Part shown: piece by piece, positions 12,706 to 21,800 of the stretch | Layout of the letters: every line of letters starts with the position of its first letter | Numbering within the stretch: position 1 is the stretch's first letter | Assembly: GCA_017517745.1 (NCBI GenBank) | Contig: JAFWYJ010000055.1 | Coordinates: 1-34,162, forward strand | Origin: Clostridia bacterium | GTDB lineage: Bacteria > Bacillota > Clostridia > Oscillospirales > CAG-272 | DNA: 34,162 nucleotides | Reading direction: 5' to 3' | Made by a program: the position numbers and the translations under genes | Notes under the pieces: model-generated | What the model saw: the letters and a program-made list of their open reading frames with translations, nothing else | Database searches by the model: none | Told to the model about the DNA's origin: nothing

Positions 12706-15618
12706 TCAGACGCCAATTTGATCATAGTAGTAGCAGAACTTGAGCCAAGCGTTTTCCACTTTCTCAAAATTGTATTTGTCAACGATGAGCTGCAAAATCT
12801 CCGCCAGACGCTCGTCAACGGCAACACAGAGGTTGCGCTCGCTGCCGGGTGTGCCTGCCTCAAATTCCTCCATCCGTGCAAGATAGCCGCGAATTTCCTC
12901 GGTCAGATCGGTTCCCTTGCCATGGTAAACGCCCTCTTCGACATCCCGGATGAGGTCTTCCATTTCCGCAAAGTTATCCTTATAATATGCCTTCAATTCC
13001 TCGACGTAAGTTTCAGGATATCTTTCTATATAAGAAAGAATGATATGATCATCTTCGCTCATGCTGAAGTTGAAGCCACCCATTTCGATCATTTGAAGGA
13101 TCGACTGCGTGAACAGCGGCGTGGACTGCGCGAAATCCGCGTAGATCAGGCTTCCCACGCTGCCATCGGCGCGTCTTTCGTGGTAATAACCGTCAACCAA
13201 AACGACGTCGATGCCAACGATGATGGTCTCACCCATCGATCCGCCAACGCCCTCAACGAAAGTGAAGGGACCGGGAGACGCCAAGCGGAAATAATCGTAC
13301 TGCTCGCCGATGAACTCCACCGTAAAGCTGAGCGATCCGATTGCGGCAACGTCCCAGAATCCGATGCTGATATAATATTCCTTGCCCGCTTCAAAATAGA
13401 CCACCATGTTGCAGTTGTTGGGATCGTAGTAATCTCTTTGTACGTTTTCGTAAACCAAGTATGCCTTTTCGTCGAATGCATCTCCGTTGGCAGTGAAGAT
13501 CCATGCGTCAACGGGAAGCTCACTGTCGGAAACGATGCGGTAAGCACCCGAAACCGTGGGCTTGAAGAGATATTTGTAGCCTCTGGGCATCAGGGTGTGG
13601 GTGTACGTGATCACGTTGTTCACCTTGTTGCCCTCGGTGGAAAGAATCGCTTCGTATGCCGAATACGGTGCCAAGCCCTTGATCGGGTCGGCCAGAGGCT
13701 CGACATCGGGGCCGTATGCATCGTAATAACGGCAGATCTGCAACCACTGTCTCGGCTCATCCGGCTCAAGACCGACACACTCGGCAACCTTTTCCAGCAA
13801 GAATTTCAGACGCTGGTTGACAGGACAGAGTCCGTACATGGTGCCGTTGATCGAATAGTTGGAATATACCTCAAGCTCATCCTTGTAATCAACGCCGTTG
13901 GCGTCAACGATCAGACCGTTGTAAGCCAAGGAATAGACCGTCGCCTCGGGAGAGAAGTTGGAGAAGCCCATCAGGTTCGCGAGAAGCAGAGGACCGTCCA
14001 CGCTGTTTACGTGATAGTAACCGTCGTTCTCGTTGTAGAAGATATTGACGTAATGCTCATAGCCGGAGGCATCTTCTTTGAGCCCCGTGGCAGCCTCGCG
14101 GACAATATAGGTGGGCGTTTGGATATCATCCACGGTCACGATGCGGAAGTTGTCCAAATAAATGGTATCCTCTCCGACGTCATCGCCGAGGTCCTTGCGG
14201 AAATAGAAACAGAGCTGATAGGTTCCGTCCTCAAGCGCCACGTAGGGATAGCAGGTCTGCCATTCCTCGCTGACACCCGAAATCGTATAGATCTCCTCGC
14301 TGTCCACGATGACAGACATCATATCGATGCTGATCTCGGTGGAGGAGAACCAATCGAATGCCAGAACGTCGCCCTTCTTCATCACCACGTCGGCGTAAAG
14401 AATCGCGTAGGAGCGCGTCTTGAAGGCGTTGGAGGTCTTGATGCAGGAATCCCCGGTCTGTCCGTCCTTGGAACCGATGACGAAAGGCCATGCATACTCG
14501 GCAAAGTTAGGATCGGTCTCGCCGTAATAGGTGATGTTGATATCCCCCGCATTGACAGCCGCGCCGATCGTCTCGCTCGAGGGCATCTCGACGTCGGGCT
14601 TTTCAATGGGCGTGAGAGCGGAAGGATCGGTGATGAGCTCCTGCACGTAGTTCGCACCCGTGAAGCGGTTGCAAACGGCGTTGAACTCATTCTTTGTCAT
14701 CGCGCCCTCAACCTTCAGGCAAACCACACCGTAGCGGTCAATGACGACCGAGGTGGGATAACCCTGCTTGGAGAACGCGGCGTCGATGTCGGGACCGTAT
14801 GCCAGAGGGAACTCCAAGCCACCCTCGGGAAGAGATGCCGCATAATTTGCAAGAAATTCCGCAATCGCCGCGTCATCGTCATAGGGAGAGATGGCGATCA
14901 CTTCGATCTCATCCCGACGCTGGCCGTAGACTTCATTCAGTGCGGGGAATTCTTCCAAGCACCAGACACATCCGTCATACCAGAAGTTGAGCAGCACCAT
15001 TTCCTTTTCCTTGAGGATCTCGGAAAGCTGCACCTTCTTGCCGTCATAGGTCGTCAGGGTGAAGTCCTTCATGACGCTACCAAGCTCATAGCTCACACCG
15101 CCGAGATCGGTGTCATCGGTGATGACAGACGAGGTCAGCGTGACCGTGAGGCTCGTGTCCGTGAGCGTATAGCCGCTTTCGTTGACGTTGTAGCCCTGCG
15201 GAACGTTTTTCAAAACCACGCGCGCATCGCTTGTGGGTTTTGCCGAAATCTTGGCAAAGCCCTTCGCATCTGTCATCGCGTAGCCAAGCGAAACCTCATC
15301 CTCACCCGTTCCTCGGTTGATGTAGACCTTGACGTCGGAAAGTGGCATTCCGCCAAGCGTTTTCACCTGAATCGTATAGTTCACGTTGGTGCCGCCGACC
15401 GGAGGCGTCACAGGAGACGTTGTGGGGGGCGGCGTAGAAGGCGTTGTGGGAGCCGTCGTGGAGGATTCCGTGGAAGGCGGCGTGGGCTTTTCCGAGGGGG
15501 CCGTGGTGGTCTCCTCGCCTCCCTCGTTTTCGTTGGGACAACCCGCCATCACCAGCAGCGTGCAAGCAACCAGCAACAGCGACAAAAGTGTCACCAGCAT
15601 TTTTTTCATTTTCTTCAT
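12706..15618 (-). CDS. Large lipoprotein with TlpA-like redoxin domain and DGxYH modules
   Basis: 970 residues. Lipobox VMAGC (Cys27), a Pro/Thr/Ser linker (35-75), then the shared N-terminal beta module (YTIQVKTLGGMPLSDVKVYI; TDAKGFAKI). Residues about 178-320 are a TlpA/AhpC-type thioredoxin fold: FTLTTYDGKKVQLSEIL, NFWYDGCVWCLEEFP with Cys217 and Cys220 as the CxxC pair, and GYPTSVVIDRYG with the expected cis-proline. A jelly-roll-like region (about 360-505) ends in YLDNFRIV. Two copies of a DGYYH module follow (YNENDGYYHVNSVDGP and VLVDGYYHERRADG), each with a helical tail ending near W...C.YYD. AAGGAG is seven bases upstream of the ATG. It probably reduces or isomerises disulphides outside the membrane. 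First gene of the minus-strand lipoprotein run, with its own promoter. Confidence 0.85.
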   Translation of the reverse strand: MKKMKKMLVTLLSLLLVACTLLVMAGCPNENEGGEETTTAPSEKPTPPSTESSTTAPTTPSTPPPTTSPVTPPVGGTNVNYTIQVKTLGGMPLSDVKVYINRGTGEDEVSLGYAMTDAKGFAKISAKPTSDARVVLKNVPQGYNVNESGYTLTDTSLTVTLTSSVITDDTDLGGVSYELGSVMKDFTLTTYDGKKVQLSEILKEKEMVLLNFWYDGCVWCLEEFPALNEVYGQRRDEIEVIAISPYDDDAAIAEFLANYAASLPEGGLEFPLAYGPDIDAAFSKQGYPTSVVIDRYGVVCLKVEGAMTKNEFNAVCNRFTGANYVQELITDPSALTPIEKPDVEMPSSETIGAAVNAGDINITYYGETDPNFAEYAWPFVIGSKDGQTGDSCIKTSNAFKTRSYAILYADVVMKKGDVLAFDWFSSTEISIDMMSVIVDSEEIYTISGVSEEWQTCYPYVALEDGTYQLCFYFRKDLGDDVGEDTIYLDNFRIVTVDDIQTPTYIVREAATGLKEDASGYEHYVNIFYNENDGYYHVNSVDGPLLLANLMGFSNFSPEATVYSLAYNGLIVDANGVDYKDELEVYSNYSINGTMYGLCPVNQRLKFLLEKVAECVGLEPDEPRQWLQICRYYDAYGPDVEPLADPIKGLAPYSAYEAILSTEGNKVNNVITYTHTLMPRGYKYLFKPTVSGAYRIVSDSELPVDAWIFTANGDAFDEKAYLVYENVQRDYYDPNNCNMVVYFEAGKEYYISIGFWDVAAIGSLSFTVEFIGEQYDYFRLASPGPFTFVEGVGGSMGETIIVGIDVVLVDGYYHERRADGSVGSLIYADFAQSTPLFTQSILQMIEMGGFNFSMSEDDHIILSYIERYPETYVEELKAYYKDNFAEMEDLIRDVEEGVYHGKGTDLTEEIRGYLARMEEFEAGTPGSERNLCVAVDERLAEILQLIVDKYNFEKVENAWLKFCYYYDQIGV

Positions 15619-15694
15619 TCATTTTCTCCTTCGTTTCGTATTTTTTCACATACTTGAAAAGATTTTCGCAACAAGTTATGAAACACCAATATAT

Positions 15695-15723
15695 AGGATA
15701 TCACAAAAAAAACAGAAAATCAA
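15695..15723 (-). promoter_or_regulatory. Promoter of the lipoprotein run
   Basis: TTGATT (15718-15723), 17 bases including an eight-T tract, then TATCCT (15695-15700), with TGTGA ahead of it, on the minus strand. It is back-to-back with the protease promoter about 95 bases away. Confidence 0.6.
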
Positions 15724-15794
15724 GAGTTTGTCTAAAAAAATTATACCGAATAAAAATAATATGTATATTCCTTATATATATTTGAAAAAAGGTC

Positions 15795-15823
15795 TTGCAT
15801 TTTCGGTCTCCGTATGTTAAAAT
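15795..15823 (+). promoter_or_regulatory. Promoter of the protease-opp cluster
   Basis: TTGCAT (15795-15800), 17 bases, then TAAAAT (15818-15823) with TG one base ahead (extended -10). It leaves an untranslated leader of roughly 65 bases. Confidence 0.75.
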
Positions 15824-15895
15824 AGAGAATGAATGTCTGTAATTATTTATATATAATTAAGATAAAATATAAATTTCGGAAAGGCATGAACACAG

Positions 15896-18800
15896 ATGAA
15901 ACAGAAAAAACTTCTCACCCGCCTGATCTTATCGGTCCTTGCCGTGGCAACGGTGCTTTCCACCGTTTTCGCCGCGCTGATGCTCTCGGGCAACGACACA
16001 ACCGCAGGATCGATCGTCCGACTCTTTGACAAAGACGTCAAAACCAATCTGTCGGACTATCTTGACCCCTCGGTCGTGCAGAAGCTTCCCGATCACGTCA
16101 AGGAAACGGACGAGATCTCGATCATTCTCCAAACCGAGAGTGAGGCTCTGCTCGACGCCTACCAAAGCGCCGAGACCGGCTTGAGCTTTGCCGAATTCGC
16201 GAAGACCGACGAGGCACTCGCCATCAAGGCGGAGCTTGATGCCAAGAAAGCCGAGCTGATCTCCGAGCTTGACGCGTCCGGCGTCTCTTACAAACTCGGA
16301 AACGATTACGATACGGTGCTGGGCGGCTTTGAGATCTACATCCTTGCGGGCGACTTTGCACGTGTCTGCGATCTTGCCGGAGATCGTGCCTCCGCGATCG
16401 TCGGAGAGGTCTACCGCCCCGCCGAAACACAGCTGGTTGAAAACAAGGTTAACGTCTATGAGACGGGTATCTTCAACAGCTCGAACTTCGCATACGACGG
16501 CACGGGAACCGTGGTTGCGGTGCTGGATACCGGCCTGGACTACTATCACACCGCCTTCTCGGTCTCAAACTTCACCGCCGACAGAAGCCAACTGGGCATG
16601 ACCTTTGAAAACGTCTCCTCGATGGTGGGCAACACCACCGCCGCGAAACAGGAAAGCGGTCTGACCGCCTCCGACGTCTACGTCAACGAAAAGGTCCCCT
16701 TCGCGTTTGACTACGCAGACCACGACTCCGAGGTCTATCCGCTTCTGAACAACCACGGAACGCACGTCGCCGGCATCATCGCGGGCAAGGACAGCGTCAT
16801 CACGGGTGTCGCGCCCAACGCGCAGCTGGTCATCATGAAGACCTTCTCCGACCTCGCGACCTCGGCTCGTACCTCCTGGATCCTCGCGGCTCTTGAGGAC
16901 TGCGTGGTGCTTGACGTCGACGTGATCAACATGTCTTTGGGTACTTCCTGCGGCTTCAGCCGTGAGAATGACAAGGAAACCATTTCCGGTGTCTATGACA
17001 AGATCCGCGCGGCGGGCATCAGCCTGATCGTGGCGGCGTCCAACAGCTACTCCTCTACATACGGCTCCGAGAAGAACGGTAACCTGGGTCTGACCTCCAA
17101 CCCCGACTCCGGAACGGTCGGTTCTCCCGGAACCTATGCCGGCGCACTTTCGGTCGCGTCGGTCAGCGGTAAGAAAACGCCTTACCTGCTCTATGACGGC
17201 AAGATCATTTACTTCACCGAATCCACCAACCGCGTTTCCAAGGAAAAGAACTTCTTTGACGAGATCTTCCCCGCGGGAACCGAGAGCATGCAGCTCGACT
17301 ACGTAACCATCCCCGGCGTCGGCCGTTCCGCAGACTACACCGGCATTGACGTCAATGGCAAGGTTGCCCTGATCCGCCGCGGTTCCACTACCTTTGAGGA
17401 AAAAGCGAACGTCGCCGAAAAGATGGGCGCCGCCGCAGTCATCATTTACAACAACGTCTCGGGTGACATCAAGATGAACGTGGGCGACACCAAAATCCCC
17501 GTCTGCTCGATCGGACAGGACGAGGGTGAAATGCTCGCCGCAGCGGGAACCGGCAAGATCGACATCAGCCGCTCTCAGACCTCCGGTCCTTTCATGTCGG
17601 ACTTCTCTTCCTGGGGACCTGCCCCCGACCTCGGCATCAAGCCCGAGATCACCGCACACGGCGGCTCGATCTATTCCGCCGTTCCCGGTCAATCCTACGA
17701 TACCATTTCGGGTACCTCGATGGCTTGCCCCAACGTCGCGGGCATCGCCGCCCTGCTCCGTCAATACGTGAAGGCGACCTTCACCGACATCGCCGATCAG
17801 CCCGTTGAGGTTGCCGCGATGGTCAACCGCCTCCTGATGTCCACGGCGGATATTCTCTACAACACCAACGGTCTGCCCTACGCCGTCAGAAAGCAGGGCG
17901 CGGGACTTGCCAACCTCGACAAGGCAGCTGCAACCGCCGCCTACATCCTGACCTATGACCGCAAGGACGGCTCGGTGATGGATAAGACCAAGATCGAGCT
18001 GGGCGACGATCCTCAGAAGACCGGTGTTTACAACCTGAAATTCTCGGTCAAGAACTTCGGCGCAACCGCGCTCTCCTACAGCCTTTCCTACACCGTCATG
18101 ACCGAGGGCGTGAGCGAAACCAAGACAAACGACGGTAAGACCACCGTCGACGAGCTCGGCTATCTCCTCTCGGGAGCTGTGATGAACGTGACAAAGTCCG
18201 AAAACTGCACGCTCTCCGAGGACGGCAAGACGGTCACGGTCGCCGCCGGCCAGACCGCAACCCTGAACGTCACGCTCACTCTGAGCGACACCGACAAGGC
18301 GTACCTCAACAGCTCCTTCGCAAACGGCATGTACGTCGAGGGCTTCCTCGTGCTGAACAATGCCGATGCCAACGGCGTTGACCTCAGCATTCCCTACCTC
18401 GCCTTCTACGGTGACTGGACCGTGGCTCCGATCTTCGACCTTGATTATTATGCAACCAATGCCGACGAGCTGGATGACTCGATCGACCTGCTCGACAAAA
18501 CGCTTCCCGACGCCTATGCAACGCGTCCGATCGGCAGCGTCTCCCAGGACTTCGTCAGCTACCTCGGAGCCTACTACTTCCAACAGAATCCCACCGCCAA
18601 GCAGATCGCGGCAAGCCGTGATTACATTTCGATCTCCAACATCGACGGAACCGTCCACTCGCTGGAATACGTCTGGGGCGGTCTGCTCCGCAACTGTGCC
18701 TCGATCGTCATCACCATCACCGATGACGCCACGGGCGAGGTCGTCTTTGAGCGTGTGGAAAACGACATCCGCAAGTCCTACGGCGACGGCGGATCAATCT

Positions 18801-21800
18801 ACCCCGCCAACATTGACGTCGGCTTCGACGCGGCAGAACAAAATCTGAAGAACAACTCTCGCTACACCGTCACCCTCAAGGGCTACCTCGACTATGAACG
18901 CGACGGCGGAGAAAACAACCTCTCCAACACCTTCACGTTCCCGCTCGTCACCGACTTCCAAGCCCCCGCAGTCACCGGCTGTGAGTTCTACACCGAATAC
19001 GACAAATCGGCCAAGACCACGCGCCTCTATGCGAAGGTCGCGATTTACGATAACCACTACGCGATGTCGGCAATGATGGGCTACGTCAGCGAAGAGGATG
19101 TCGCTCCCCAGAAAGAGTACGTACTCAATTCCTTTGAGAAGTATCTGACTCCCGTTTATTCCTCTTTCAACTCCACAACCTACGTCACCTATGAGTTGAC
19201 CGATTACGTCGATCTGATCCGCAAGGACGCATACAACAAGAACTGCTTCACGGTTGCCGTCTATGACTACGCGCTCAACCAGGCGACCTACGAGATTCAG
19301 CTTCCCGACGATTACGATGAATTCTACTTTGCAGAGGCAGAGAACGGTCTGACTCTGAGTCCCAACGAGACCTACACCCTCACACCTCTGGCTTATCCCG
19401 GAACCGAGTGGACCGAGCTTCTCGATTACAGCGTTTCGAACACCAAGGTTGCCGCGGTCGTCAACAACAAGCTCGTGGCAGTCGCCCCCGGAAAGACGAT
19501 GGTCTACGCCAAGGATCCCGTCACCAAAAAGCAGGCAAGCTTCAGCTTGACCGTGCTTGCCGAGGGAGACCCCGGGTACGTTCGCTATGACAAGCCGGTT
19601 GCGGACAACTTCACGCTGACGGGCTTCTACGTCAACAAGGCATACTACCAGCTCAACACCGATGATCGCGAGCTTGGAAGCACGGGAGACGAGGCAAAAT
19701 TCGCCTCCTCGACCTACGCGCTTTCAATGTATCCCTCCGAATCCGTTACCCTGCGCTGGGCGCTCGACGCCTACTTCCCGAACAGCACCGAGGTGGTGTT
19801 CGAAAGCAGTAACAACGATCTGGTAACGGTCGCCGAGGACGGCACGATCACCGCCGTGGCGGAGGGCTTTGCCACCGTGTCGGTCCGCGTTCTGATGGAC
19901 GGCAAGAGTACCTACTACGCGCACTCGGTCAGCATCACCGTCAAAAATCCTTACCTCACCACCGGCCCCTCGCTGACACATTACTTCGGTAACGGCGGGT
20001 TGGTCGATCTCCCGAAGGATCTCGGCATCACTGAGATCGGACAGTTCGCATTCTCCAACTTCGATTACGTTCCCAAGGAAGAGGGAGAGGAGATTTCCGA
20101 TGAGACACCCGAGACCACCAAGATCTGGTATCTGGGCGACAACACCATCGAGGAAGTCATCATTCCCGAGGGCGTCAAGTCGATCGGTCCTTACGCCTTT
20201 GCAAACCTGACCGCACTCAAGAAGGTCACCCTTCCTTCCACGCTGGAGCGCATTGACTACGGCGCGTTCCTGGGCTGTACGTCGCTGACCACCGTCAACG
20301 GCATCGAGCACGTCAAACTCATCAACGAGAATGCTTTCTATAACTGCAACCTGCTCGGCACGCTGACGTTCGGCAACGCCATTGCCATTTCCAACTATGC
20401 CTTCGCGAACAACAAGAACCTGACCGCGGTCGTGCTGCCCGCCGGAACACAGTCGATCGGTGCTTTCGCCTTTGCGGGTGACACCTCGCTTGCGACGATC
20501 ACCATCCACGCCGAAAAGCTCAAGCTCGGTCAGTATGCCTTCTCGGATTGCGCGATCACCGAGATCGCGATCAACGCAGCCGTGCTTCCCACCGGACTCT
20601 TCAAGGGTTGTGAGTCGCTGAAAAACGTGACCATCGGACGCGACGTTGCCGTGATCGGGGAATACGCCTTCCGCGATACCGAGGTGGCAAGCTTTACGGT
20701 CGCCGAGGGCAACACCACCTTCTTCGCGCAAGCCGACAAGCCCTATCTGCTCAGTGCAGACAGAACCGCGATCCTTTTGGTCGCTCCCGCCGCATCCGGC
20801 ACTTTCAGCGTCACCGAATCGACCGTCACCGCAATTGGAAACGGCGCGTTCTCGGGCAACTCCAATATCAAAGCTGTCGACCTTCCCACCGTCAAGCACG
20901 TCGGTGATTACGCATTTGCGCAGTGCACGAAATTGGAAAAGGTCACCTTCGCACCGCTCGAGAGCATCGGAGATTACGCCTTCTACGGCACAAAGCTCAC
21001 GAAAACACCCGACCTCTCCACGCTTGATCGCATCGGTGATTGGGCATTCGCACACTCAAGCTTGACCGAACTCCATATCCCGAACGGCATGACCGTCGGC
21101 AACAGTGCCTTCAGAGAATGTGTTGCCCTCAAAACGGTCACCGTCGGCGACAACGTCAAGTTGGGTGCCAACGCCTTCCGTCTCGACGTCATCTACAATA
21201 CCAACTGGGGAACCTCCTCCTATCGCGACGAGAACGGAAACAAAATCTACTATTATATTTATAAATCGCCCCTGACCTCGCTGACCGTCGGCAACAACGT
21301 CGAGATCGGCAACGCGGCATTCTACGGAGCCGCAGAACTTCAGAGCGTCACGCTCGGGGAAGGCGCCGTCATTGGCGACGAGGCATTCTACAACAACGTG
21401 AACTTGAGATATATCGATCTCTCGAAGGCTGTCTCGATCGGAAGAGCCGCCTTCTCGGGCGACGTTCGCGAGTGCTACGTCGACACAAGTTTTAATGTTC
21501 CCGCGCTCACCGCAGACGGCAACTATCTGTGCAGCTATTATGCCCCCAAGCTCCAAACCGTCGATCTTTCCGCGGCAACCACCCTCGGCAGTCGTGCCTT
21601 TGCCTACTGCCGTCGCCTGACCTCCGTTGCGCTGAATTCCGCGCTCACCGAGATCCCCGCGTCGGCATTTGAAAGCTGTATCTCCCTGGAGATCATCAAC
21701 CTCTCGAACGTCAAAAAGATCGGAGAAGCCGCATTCGCGGAATCGGCTCTGACGCAGGCGTATCTCTTGCAGGCTGAAACGATCGACAAGAACGCGTTCA

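Noticed and set aside
12688..15657. 989-residue plus-strand open frame opposite the redoxin lipoprotein
   Set aside because: It is the complement of a gene with signal peptide, lipobox and CxxC thioredoxin motif. Its product is His/Arg/Val/Gly-rich with no start signals, an artefact of codon bias. The same applies to other long frames opposite the protease, opp and OppA genes.
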